From NCBI RefSeq assembly GCF_900604935.1, contig NZ_UWPC01000008.1:1-64000 (forward strand): DNA of 64,000 nucleotides. The letters run 5' to 3'. The first letter of the stretch is position 1. The number at the start of each line of letters is the position of its first letter. The DNA comes from Vaginisenegalia massiliensis. GTDB taxonomy: Bacteria; Bacillota; Bacilli; Lactobacillales; Aerococcaceae. The notes under the pieces were generated by a model. It was given only the letters and a program-made list of their open reading frames with translations. It searched no databases and was not told the origin of the DNA. This document shows positions 17,059 to 24,516 of this stretch, piece by piece. A program made the position numbers and the translations under genes.

Positions 17059-18060
17059 TTAGTTTTTGGTAGAACCTCTATGAACCACTTTAAATGGCAA
17101 AATAATTTGACGTTCTTCAATTTCTTCATTATTCATAATTTTAGTTAATAGTCGCATAGCAACTGCACCAATATCATATAATGGAAGTTGGATTGAAGAT
17201 AATTGTGGTCGAACAATTTCGGTTAGCATCGAATTATTGCTAGTCATAATTTCGAAATCTTCAGGTACTTTAATACCTCGATCTGACAAAGCATTTAAGA
17301 TAGCAATCGCAATCTCATCATCCGACACCACAACAGCATCAGCTTTTGCCGCTAATAAAGCAGCCACAATTTGTTCTCCATCTTTATATTTAAATGCACT
17401 TTGTAATACTAAATCACTCTTATAACGTAATCCGTTTTCTTTCAAGGCATCTTTATAGCCTGCTAAACGATAATCTTTGTTAATATCATAATGTGATGGT
17501 CCTGTTACTAAAGCAACATATTCCTTAGTTGCTAATAAAAGGTTAGTCACTGCCTTAATCGCAGCGCGATAATCAATATTAACTGAAGAAATATCGCCTT
17601 GAGAAAGAATTGTGCCAGCAAATACGACCGGTGTATGAGTCCGTTTTACTTCTTGCAAGATATGTTCATTAATATCTTCGCCCATGAAGATAATACCATC
17701 TACTTGTTTAGCTAATAAGGTATTGAACACTTGAATTTCTTTTTCAGGATTATCATCTGAATTAGCTAAAATAATATTATATTTATACATTGAGGCAATA
17801 TCATCAATTCCACGAGCTAATGATGAAAAGAAGAGATTTGTGACATTTGGTATAATTACACCGACAGTCGTGGTTTTCTTACTAGCTAGACCTCGTGCCA
17901 CTGCATTTGGACGATAATCTAATCGATCAATTACTTCAGAAACCTTTTTTCGCGTACTCGGTTTGACATTGGGATTTCCATTGACGACCCGAGAAACAGT
18001 TGCCATTGAAACACCTGCTTCACGCGCAACATCATAGATTGTTATAGTTTGCTTGTCCAT
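17059..18060 (-). CDS. ccpA: Catabolite control protein A
   Basis: CcpA is the LacI-family global regulator that, bound to HPr-Ser46-phosphate, represses or activates carbon-use genes at cre sites. The 333 residues begin with the canonical helix-turn-helix and hinge: TITIYDVAREAGVSMATVSRV (residues 5-25), NPNVKPSTRKKV, and the hinge helix PNAVARGLASKKTTTVGV. The effector domain follows (VIIPNVTNLFFSSLARGIDD and DGIIFMG). The first half is almost the textbook CcpA sequence. The gene is alone with a small downstream ORF. A cre-like element overlaps its own promoter, suggesting autoregulation. Confidence 0.96.
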   Translation of the reverse strand: MDKQTITIYDVAREAGVSMATVSRVVNGNPNVKPSTRKKVSEVIDRLDYRPNAVARGLASKKTTTVGVIIPNVTNLFFSSLARGIDDIASMYKYNIILANSDDNPEKEIQVFNTLLAKQVDGIIFMGEDINEHILQEVKRTHTPVVFAGTILSQGDISSVNIDYRAAIKAVTNLLLATKEYVALVTGPSHYDINKDYRLAGYKDALKENGLRYKSDLVLQSAFKYKDGEQIVAALLAAKADAVVVSDDEIAIAILNALSDRGIKVPEDFEIMTSNNSMLTEIVRPQLSSIQLPLYDIGAVAMRLLTKIMNNEEIEERQIILPFKVVHRGSTKN

Positions 18061-18093
18061 TTTTACCCTTCTTTCACTATTTTTATCAAGAAT

Positions 18094-18131
18094 AATGTAA
18101 CATAGGAGAGCAGAATGTGCAAGCGTTTTAA
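18094..18131 (-). promoter_or_regulatory. ccpA promoter overlapped by a cre-like site
   Basis: On the minus strand TTGCAC (18117-18122) and TACATT (18094-18099) are 17 bases apart. The plus-strand segment TGCAAGCGTTTTAA (18118-18131) fits the degenerate cre pattern TGWNANCGNTNWCA with two mismatches and covers the -35 box. Position and match suggest weak autorepression by CcpA. Confidence 0.45.
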
Positions 18132-18205
18132 TTACATTAATATGGCGAATATACGCTTTTTTTATGAAATTAAATAGGAGCTTTCATACAGTGTTTCAAA
18201 AATAA

Positions 18206-18245
18206 TTTATAAAAGAAAATCGTTGAAACCGAAGTTCCAACGATT
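18206..18245 (-). terminator. Terminator of the DUF948-YtxH operon
   Basis: AATCGTTG (18218-18225) and CAACGATT (18238-18245) form the stem base. Further GAAAC/GTTCC partial pairing surrounds a tetraloop-like centre. TTTTCTTTT follows on the minus strand, 12 bases after the YtxH-like stop. Confidence 0.78.
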
Positions 18246-18256
18246 GATCTTAAAGC

Positions 18257-18784
18257 TTAGAACTCTGAATCGATTTTAGGTTCATCCTTTAAATCAACTT
18301 TGATATCGTGAGCTTCTTCTTCTACTTTTTCAACTGAATAGCCTGCTTCATGTTTCACAACTTGAGCTGAATTTGATGCTTCATTCATTAGATGCTTGCC
18401 TTCGTTAACTAAAACTTCTTTTAGGTTTAAAGCTTCATCTTTTACTTTATCAGCAAATTGTTTCACTGAATCTTTCACATCTTTTTCATCAACAGAAGAT
18501 TTTAAATTTGAATATTCAGATTTTAAGTTATCAGCAGATTGTTTCAAGTTAACTTTGATATCTTGGCTAGTTTCTTGAGCGGTTTGTTTCACTTGCTCTG
18601 TTTTGTTCTTAACTTCTTCTGCATAAGTATTTGCTTTATCTTTCAAGTTAAGCGCTTCGTCATTCAAACGTTGACGTAATGCTTCACCTGATTCTGGAGC
18701 ATATAATAAAGCTGCTGCGCCAGCAATAGCTGCACCAAAAATAGCACCTAGTACGAAACCACCATTATTTTGTTGTTTTGACAT
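18257..18784 (-). CDS. YtxH-domain stress/envelope protein
   Basis: The 175-residue protein starts with the YtxH signature: a Gly/Ala-rich membrane segment (GGFVLGAIFGAAIAGAAALL, residues 8-27) followed by YAPESGEALRQRL. The remainder is a long, highly charged amphipathic helix with repeated LKDK/VKQ/LKQS-like segments. YtxH proteins are induced by general stress in Bacillus, but this lineage probably lacks SigB. The gene follows the DUF948 gene by 39 bases. These two families are often neighbours and probably act together at the membrane. The biochemical role is unknown. Confidence 0.88.
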   Translation of the reverse strand: MSKQQNNGGFVLGAIFGAAIAGAAALLYAPESGEALRQRLNDEALNLKDKANTYAEEVKNKTEQVKQTAQETSQDIKVNLKQSADNLKSEYSNLKSSVDEKDVKDSVKQFADKVKDEALNLKEVLVNEGKHLMNEASNSAQVVKHEAGYSVEKVEEEAHDIKVDLKDEPKIDSEF

Positions 18785-18823
18785 ACGAATCTTCCTTTCA
18801 TTATTAAAGTTAGTTACGACTTA

Positions 18824-19414
18824 TTAGTTTAAAGGTAATTCTTGTTTTTCTGTCTCATCAAGATAATCAACAGGTTCTTCTGAAACTAGGTTTGAATAAT
18901 CTTGAGTAATGGGTGCGGTTGGTTCTTCCACAACGGGGTGACTTACAGGAACTACTTCGACCTCTTCATCTTGCTCTTCTTTAATCTTAGGCAATTTGGA
19001 GGGCTTAGAATCGGCAATCTTTTTGGTTGCCTTTATGAACTTTTCAATCGGTGAAGATTTTTTCTTTGCTGAAATGCCAGACACCAAGTTCGCTGTCATT
19101 TCTTTGGTAGAATCATTGACATCCGATACAGTAACACCCAAATCCCCAATAGCAGTAAATAAAGGATCGGTTTTACCTAACTTACCATTCACATCATCAA
19201 CAAGGGTGTTTGCTTTATTTAATAAGCCTTCCACTTCAATGGATAAATTATCCACATCTTTGGTCACAACATCAACTGTTGAATTTAAACGTTTTACCGT
19301 TTCGTTTAAATCTTTCAAGATGCCTAGTGTCTTCATTAAGTTTAAACATAAGAAGATTACCAAGACTGCAAAAGCCACCGCTGAGATGATTGCTGCAATT
19401 TCTCCTATCGTCAT
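18824..19414 (-). CDS. DUF948 membrane protein
   Basis: The 196-residue protein has one N-terminal membrane helix (about residues 4-28). A cytoplasmic or extracellular coiled-coil region follows (LKDLNETVKRLNSTVDVVTKDVDNLS) that matches DUF948. The C-terminus is Pro/Glu-rich and disordered. DUF948 proteins pair with YtxH proteins in many Gram-positives and are thought to be envelope or stress related; no activity is known. AAAGGAG lies 8-9 bases before the ATG. This is the first gene of a two-gene operon ended by the terminator at 18206-18245. Confidence 0.88.
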   Translation of the reverse strand: MTIGEIAAIISAVAFAVLVIFLCLNLMKTLGILKDLNETVKRLNSTVDVVTKDVDNLSIEVEGLLNKANTLVDDVNGKLGKTDPLFTAIGDLGVTVSDVNDSTKEMTANLVSGISAKKKSSPIEKFIKATKKIADSKPSKLPKIKEEQDEEVEVVPVSHPVVEEPTAPITQDYSNLVSEEPVDYLDETEKQELPLN

Positions 19415-19541
19415 TTACACTTCACTCCTTTACTGATTTCTTGAATTGAATATAACACGTTTACACCACTACTACAAATAATTCAACTCGTCAATATCTG
19501 CAAAATTTTATCAATTTTCTTTTATTAATGTACGCAAATAT

Positions 19542-19589
19542 GATAAAAAGGTCGATATATCAACACTTTCTGTGTGGATATCGACCTTT
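19542..19589 (-). terminator. Terminator of the murI-rdgB-yfcE-cbpB operon
   Basis: AAAGGTCGATAT (19547-19558) pairs with ATATCGACCTTT (19578-19589) around a 19-base loop, 32 bases past the cbpB stop. The T tract on the minus strand is short (TTTTTATC), so termination strength is uncertain. Confidence 0.65.
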
Positions 19590-19621
19590 AGTAGAAAAAA
19601 TACGGATTTTCATTTTTTACT

Positions 19622-20110
19622 TTACTTACTCAAATTAGCTAGCAGATTATTTAGTTTTTCATCCTTAGATATTTGATGGATAAAAAAATTCAATCGTTTC
19701 ATGATGGCCTTCCGAGTAATGATGCCGAGGAATAAGTCATCTCGTTCGGGATCTACCACACATAGGAAGTTATGATCAATTAAATGCTTAATCAAGACTT
19801 CTAAATTAGTATCTAAGGTAACTTTAACAACCGGATACAAGTCTAATTCTTCAATTGAATGGTGATCCAATAAGGACATATCAAAACCGTTCAAAGTGGT
19901 CACTTTGTTAATAATTTGTGGCATCCCAACTAAGCCAATTATTGTAGATTTTGGTGTCAAAACAGGAATCATCGAATATTTTACTTGTGACAGCACAAGT
20001 AGTCCATTATTCAGGGAATGAGTCGAAACAACATTAGCGACATTATCGGCTGGTATCATCAAATTTTCTAGTTGAGGGCAGATATTGTCTTCAATCACGC
20101 GACTAATCAT
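19622..20110 (-). CDS. cbpB: CBS-domain protein, CbpB-like (cyclic-di-AMP binding)
   Basis: The protein is almost entirely a tandem CBS pair: VANVVSTHSLNNGLLVLSQVKYSMIPVLTPKSTIIGLV forms the first unit, and LDTNLEVLIKHLIDHNFLCVVDPERDDLFLGIITRKAIMKRL the second. Position downstream of murI-rdgB-yfcE is that of the CbpB/YkuL proteins, which bind cyclic-di-AMP and, in Listeria, tune Rel activity. That function is from family knowledge, not from visible residues here. I use the ATG at 20110 because AGGGGGG lies six bases upstream; the in-frame GTG just before it is less well placed. It overlaps the yfcE stop by eight bases, indicating coupled translation. Confidence 0.8.
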   Translation of the reverse strand: MISRVIEDNICPQLENLMIPADNVANVVSTHSLNNGLLVLSQVKYSMIPVLTPKSTIIGLVGMPQIINKVTTLNGFDMSLLDHHSIEELDLYPVVKVTLDTNLEVLIKHLIDHNFLCVVDPERDDLFLGIITRKAIMKRLNFFIHQISKDEKLNNLLANLSK

Positions 20111-20639
20111 CACTATCCCCCCCTAAAGGCGGAAAATGTTGACTTAATTCTGTAATCAGATTTCCTTCTTCATTAAGAAAATCGACTTGAATACCGGCTT
20201 GATTGATGTCGATCATGGCTAAGCTTGTGCCATCATACGCCCCGCGGGAATGATTTAAACTCCCAGGATTGCAAAGCAAAATTTGATCCACTACAGTCGC
20301 ATGTAGGCGATGGGTGTGTCCATGAAAGATAAAGCTAGCTCCATGAGACTGACCATAGGCTACTAATTTATCTAAACCAAAATTTACGCCATGATGATGT
20401 CCATGAACAATTAAAACTTTTCCAATTGGGGTTGTCACCCATTCTTCTTTAGCATAATTTGGATCAAAATCCATATTGCCTGCTACTCGTGCATCGATTT
20501 GGTCCCAAATCGGATCATCTGCTGGAAATTCAGAATCTCCACAATGAAAGACATAGTCAACTTGACTGGCAAAGCGTTCTAACAAGGCTGAGACAGTTTG
20601 CCAACGCCCATGATTATCACTCATTAATAAGAATTTCAT
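20103..20639 (-). CDS. YfcE/MJ0936-type metallophosphodiesterase
   Basis: The 178-residue calcineurin-like phosphoesterase carries every metal-binding motif of the small YfcE class: MSDNHG (Asp8, His10), HCGDSE (Asp39), GNMD, VHGHHHG and HGHTHR. Such enzymes hydrolyse phosphodiesters in vitro with Mn; the natural substrate is generally unknown. Its start codon overlaps the rdgB stop (ATGA), so the two are translationally coupled. The murI-rdgB-phosphoesterase-CBS order is conserved in streptococci and bacilli. Confidence 0.92.
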   Translation of the reverse strand: MKFLLMSDNHGRWQTVSALLERFASQVDYVFHCGDSEFPADDPIWDQIDARVAGNMDFDPNYAKEEWVTTPIGKVLIVHGHHHGVNFGLDKLVAYGQSHGASFIFHGHTHRLHATVVDQILLCNPGSLNHSRGAYDGTSLAMIDINQAGIQVDFLNEEGNLITELSQHFPPLGGDSDD

Positions 20640-21247
20640 GGCTCATCTATCTCCTCTAACCAATCTGGTAAAACTTCTAAGAGTTTAGCCAGCGCTTTTG
20701 CTCGGTGACTGATTTGATTTTTTCGTTCCAACGGAATCTCAGCAAAACTCGCTTGTTCTTCATCTGAAAAGAATACTGGATCATAGCCAAAACCTTGATC
20801 CCCTGTTACTTGGGGTAAAATATGCCCATAAGCCCGACCTTCAACAACTAAGCTATCAACTTTGGGATGACTTAGTACAAGGCAGGAAACAAAATAAGCT
20901 TTTCGTTCTTGAGCAGACTTTCCTTCTAAATTTGCTAATAGTTTATCAATATTGGCTTGATCATTCTTCTCTAAGCCTGCATAACGAGCACTATAGACTC
21001 CGGGTTCCCCATTTAATGAAGGAACAACCAAGCCTGAATCATCACTTAAAGCCAAACAATTCATTTGTTGCGCAATGGTCTCTGCTTTTAAACGAGCATT
21101 TTCTTCAAACGTCATACCGGTCTCCTCAACCTCGGCAATTTCCGGGTAGTCGATTAAGGAAGTCAATTCAATTTGAGGAAATTGAGAAAAAAGAGCTTGG
21201 AACTCCTTAATTTTACCAGTATTATGACTCGCAATGATTAATTTCAA
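20636..21247 (-). CDS. rdgB: XTP/dITP diphosphatase (RdgB/HAM1)
   Basis: RdgB removes deaminated purine nucleotides (XTP, ITP, dITP) from the pool by hydrolysis to monophosphates. The 203-residue protein has the family start IIASHNTGKIKEF (residues 4-16), the metal site LALSDDSGL near 70, and the base-recognition motif GFGYDPVF near 153 with SHRAKA near the end. It overlaps the end of murI by 26 bases and the start of yfcE by four. In many Firmicutes murI and rdgB are adjacent or even fused, as expected here. Confidence 0.95.
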   Translation of the reverse strand: MKLIIASHNTGKIKEFQALFSQFPQIELTSLIDYPEIAEVEETGMTFEENARLKAETIAQQMNCLALSDDSGLVVPSLNGEPGVYSARYAGLEKNDQANIDKLLANLEGKSAQERKAYFVSCLVLSHPKVDSLVVEGRAYGHILPQVTGDQGFGYDPVFFSDEEQASFAEIPLERKNQISHRAKALAKLLEVLPDWLEEIDEP

Positions 21248-22070
21248 TGATTTTCTCTCCTTCTATACGACATGACTTAACCTCAAGCGAGGCTATGGGT
21301 AACCATGTTTTAGCAAATTCAGCAAAGGTTTCAGCAGACCCCGTCGTGAAAAATTGATGACTGGCTGGTTTTAAATTTGCCTCTTCAACTGTTCGACTAA
21401 GATTAAAGTAATCCAACAAGGCGCTGACTTCACTAATTGTTTCTGCACCTGAATCAATTAACTTAACCTCTGGACCAACAATAGGTCCAATGACACGTTT
21501 CATGAGCGGGTAATGGGTACATCCAAGGATTAAAGTATCGATACCTTGCTCTTTAAATTCAGCCAAGTATTCTTGCGTGAGTTGTTTAGTTTCTTCTGAG
21601 AAGATACGATTCTCTTCTACAATTGGCACAAAATCTGGGCAAGCTTTTGCATAGACTTCGATTTGGTCAGATTTTTCAAGAAGTATCTCATCATACAAAT
21701 GACTCTCAACCGTACCTATCGTTCCAATTATTCCTATCTTATCATTCAGGGTCGCTTTTATAGCTGCACGTGATCCAGGATGAATCACACCCACCACTGG
21801 AATCGGCAAATTAAAGCGTAAATCATCTAAAGCAGCTGCTGTCCCTGTATTACAAGCAATGACTAACATTTTGATACCCTTTTCCATCAAAAAATGGGCC
21901 ATTTGCCAAATATAATGTTTTACTTCACTTAAAGGACGCGAACCATAAGGACAACGGGCATTATCACCTAGAAAAATTATTGATTCATTAGGTAATTGCT
22001 TAAGGCTCTCTTTAACAACTGTCAAACCGCCAAAGCCAGAATCAATATAACCAATGGGTAAATGTTTCAT
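21222..22070 (-). CDS. murI: Glutamate racemase
   Basis: MurI makes D-glutamate for peptidoglycan. The 282-residue protein has the catalytic cysteine pair Cys73 (ACNTGTA) and Cys184 (GCTHYPL) and the N-terminal IDSGFGGLTV with Asp10 and Ser11. The gene is complete and the first of a four-gene overlapping operon. Length is slightly above the usual 265-275 because of the C-terminus, where it overlaps rdgB. Confidence 0.96.
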   Translation of the reverse strand: MKHLPIGYIDSGFGGLTVVKESLKQLPNESIIFLGDNARCPYGSRPLSEVKHYIWQMAHFLMEKGIKMLVIACNTGTAAALDDLRFNLPIPVVGVIHPGSRAAIKATLNDKIGIIGTIGTVESHLYDEILLEKSDQIEVYAKACPDFVPIVEENRIFSEETKQLTQEYLAEFKEQGIDTLILGCTHYPLMKRVIGPIVGPEVKLIDSGAETISEVSALLDYFNLSRTVEEANLKPASHQFFTTGSAETFAEFAKTWLPIASLEVKSCRIEGEKIIEINHCES

Positions 22071-22251
22071 TTAAATCCCTCTCTTTTCATACCCTTATAT
22101 TTTAGCATAGTTTCCTTCATTGCGCCTTAAAAGACCTAAGAAGAAATAATGAAATTTATTTAAGTCAGCTATGAAAAATTCTGATTTTCTCTACTTATCA
22201 AGAATCATCAATTAAATGAAACCAGTTTCCTCAATATTTTTTGACCTTATA

Positions 22252-22299
22252 AAAAGGCACTCATGAAAGATAAGCTACCAGCCAAAATTCCATGAGCGC
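22252..22299 (-). terminator. Terminator of the Nat-type ABC exporter operon
   Basis: GCACTCATG (22257-22265) pairs with CATGAGCGC (22291-22299), with a single mismatch. TTTTTATAAGG follows on the minus strand. It is nine bases past the permease stop. The rest of 22071-22251 shows no gene. Confidence 0.8.
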
Positions 22300-22307
22300 A
22301 TTTTTTA

Positions 22308-23603
22308 TTATGATGCTTCTCGTTCACTTTTCCATAATTGGTAAGAACGCTTAAACGTGTTAATTAAACCTTTATCACTGTAGACCAAAACATTACTCTT
22401 ATAGAACATGGCTGACAGATATAAGGCCAGACCCATAAAAATAAGGCTAAGAATAATGGATAAAATAATCTGGCTAGTGCTCACGGTCCCAGCTGCAATT
22501 CTAAATGGCATAACGAAAGGTGTAAAGAAAGGAATGAGCGAGCCTATTTGAACAACTGGATTATTGGTTGAGTTTAAGGCATACATGCCAATATAAAAAC
22601 CAGCTACCGCCAAAAGTGTAATCGGTGTAATCATTTTTTGAACATCTTCAGTTCTCGAAACTAAAGACCCTAAGAAGCCAGCAATGCTTGAGTAGATAAG
22701 AATACCGATCAAGGCATAAAGGCCACCTAGCCCAATTACATCGGAACTGTTAGCTAAAATAGATCCTAAATTGATATCGTATTGTTCCAAGACATTGAGC
22801 AAATCAAATTGTTCAATAATGACTCGAATCACACCATACATGACGAGATAGATAGCTAATTGAGTCAGAATCACCAAGCCAATCCCAATCATTTTGCCAA
22901 AGAAATGACTGGTCGCCGAAACACTAGATAAAATAATTTCCATGATGCGCGAGCCTTTTTCAGCAGCAATCTCTTGAGAGATAATACCAATATAATTCAT
23001 GATAAACATGAACACGATGAAACAAACACCATAGGCGACAGCGGATTTCATCTGTTCAACCGGATTATTGGCGTCCGTTGCACGCGTCTTACCTTGATTG
23101 TCTACCTTAAGTTTAATAGTTTGGATGTTTACCTGATTAGCTTGGATAGCCTTCAATTGATCACTGGTCAATCCCATTTGTTCAACCAATTTTTGCAATT
23201 GAAAATGACTTAAGCCTTCTTGAATGGATTTAAGCTTGATATCCTTGCTAGTTGCTTGACGGTAATAGACTGGAGCTAATTCATGTTCTCCCTGCTTAAA
23301 GAGGAGATACCCTTCAATTTGATTGGCTTTAAGTGATTTCTCTGCTTCTTCTTTCGTCAAATCAAATTGATAGTTATTTTTAGGTTCACTAGCTTTAATT
23401 ACCTCTTGAATTTCTGATTTGGCATTAACCACCGCAATCTGTCCATAACTAGAGGCTTGACTATCTTTAACGATTAAGAAGCCAATTCCTCCAACCACAG
23501 CCATCATAATAAGCGGACCAAACACCATGAAAAAGAAGGCCCAAGAAAAGATATTCTTACGATAGACTTCTTTAATAATAATACTCATCTTATTCTTTTT
23601 CAT
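22308..23603 (-). CDS. ABC-2 type exporter permease (NatB-like)
   Basis: The protein is the membrane partner of the ATPase encoded just upstream, together resembling the NatAB sodium exporter type. Residues 10-35 form an N-terminal membrane helix. A large soluble loop follows (about 40-180), and then five or six membrane helices (for example SAVAYGVCFIVFMFIMNYIG and LGGLYALIGILIYSSIAGFLG). The substrate cannot be read from the sequence; sodium is only one possibility. I start it at the ATG at 23603, preceded by AGGTG at about seven bases; an upstream in-frame GTG is unlikely. It overlaps the ATPase gene by 14 bases. Confidence 0.85.
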   Translation of the reverse strand: MKKNKMSIIIKEVYRKNIFSWAFFFMVFGPLIMMAVVGGIGFLIVKDSQASSYGQIAVVNAKSEIQEVIKASEPKNNYQFDLTKEEAEKSLKANQIEGYLLFKQGEHELAPVYYRQATSKDIKLKSIQEGLSHFQLQKLVEQMGLTSDQLKAIQANQVNIQTIKLKVDNQGKTRATDANNPVEQMKSAVAYGVCFIVFMFIMNYIGIISQEIAAEKGSRIMEIILSSVSATSHFFGKMIGIGLVILTQLAIYLVMYGVIRVIIEQFDLLNVLEQYDINLGSILANSSDVIGLGGLYALIGILIYSSIAGFLGSLVSRTEDVQKMITPITLLAVAGFYIGMYALNSTNNPVVQIGSLIPFFTPFVMPFRIAAGTVSTSQIILSIILSLIFMGLALYLSAMFYKSNVLVYSDKGLINTFKRSYQLWKSEREAS

Positions 23604-24501
23604 GACTGGCACCTGCTTTCATTTTAAAAATTTCTTCTAATGTGGGTGGCTGTTGATCAAAGGTTTGAATGTAATTTCCTTGAGTAAGCAATGGGAAAAG
23701 GGCCTGTCCAACCGCTTCATCTTGAAGATGAAGCAAATAATGATGTTCTTTTAGTTGGCGTACGCTACGTACCCCTGAAATTTGTTGGAGTTGTTCGGCT
23801 GACCATTGGTCCGTCGTAATATACAACTTAGTTCGTCCAAAAGAGGCTCTGACTTCATCAACTGAGCCATATAAAACCCGTTTTCCATTATGAATCATCA
23901 CTAACTGATCACAAATTTCTTCGACATTATTCATATTATGACTCGAAAAGATGACACACGATCCGTTGGCTTTTAAATCAAGAATACCCTGTTTTAAATA
24001 ATCAGCGTTGACTGGATCTAAACCCGAGAATGGTTCATCTAAAATGACCAGCTTAGGTTCATGAATGAGTGTAGCAATTAATTGAACTTTTTGTTGATTC
24101 CCTTTTGATAAGGTTTTTACTAAGTCTTTGCGTTTACCTTTAACATTAAATTTTTTCAACCATAGATCAATCTTAGCATCGATATCTGCTTTCTTCATCC
24201 CGCGAAGTTGGGCGAAATAGAATATTTGTTGTTCGATAGTGAGTTTCTCGTATAAACCCCGTTCTTCAGGTAAATAACCTACTATGTCATAGATTCCTTT
24301 ACCAATATCCTTGCCATCCCAAAGCACAGTTCCCCCATTTTCAGGCGTTAAAAAATCCAAAATCATCCGGAAAATGGTTGTTTTCCCCGAACCATTTTGC
24401 CCGATAATACCCAAAATCGATCCATCTTGGATTTCAAAGGAAACATCTTGCACAGCTTTAACTTCTCCAAAACTTTTATACAATCCTTTAACTTCTAACA
24501 T
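23590..24501 (-). CDS. ABC transporter ATP-binding protein (NatA-like)
   Basis: The 303-residue ATPase has Walker A GQNGSGKTT (residues 34-42), the signature LSKGNQQKVQ, Walker B LVILDEPFSGLDP and the switch histidine in IFSSHNM. The C-terminal 80 residues are the accessory domain typical of NatA and drug-exporting ABC-2 ATPases. It overlaps the permease gene, and GGAAGG precedes the ATG. Lying 15 bases after the membrane protein gene at 24517-26202, it may share a transcript with it. Confidence 0.92.
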   Translation of the reverse strand: MLEVKGLYKSFGEVKAVQDVSFEIQDGSILGIIGQNGSGKTTIFRMILDFLTPENGGTVLWDGKDIGKGIYDIVGYLPEERGLYEKLTIEQQIFYFAQLRGMKKADIDAKIDLWLKKFNVKGKRKDLVKTLSKGNQQKVQLIATLIHEPKLVILDEPFSGLDPVNADYLKQGILDLKANGSCVIFSSHNMNNVEEICDQLVMIHNGKRVLYGSVDEVRASFGRTKLYITTDQWSAEQLQQISGVRSVRQLKEHHYLLHLQDEAVGQALFPLLTQGNYIQTFDQQPPTLEEIFKMKAGASHEKE

Positions 24502-24516
24502 CGAACCTTCCTTTCT

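Noticed and set aside
16935-17129. 64-codon minus-strand frame overlapping the end of ccpA
   Set aside because: It overlaps the ccpA 3' end out of frame and has no ribosome site; the 39-codon frame at 16922-17041 fits the space and has one.
18996-19436. 146-codon frame on the plus strand
   Set aside because: It is fully antisense to the DUF948 gene, lacks a ribosome site and has a Ser/Thr/Phe-rich composition typical of a shadow frame.
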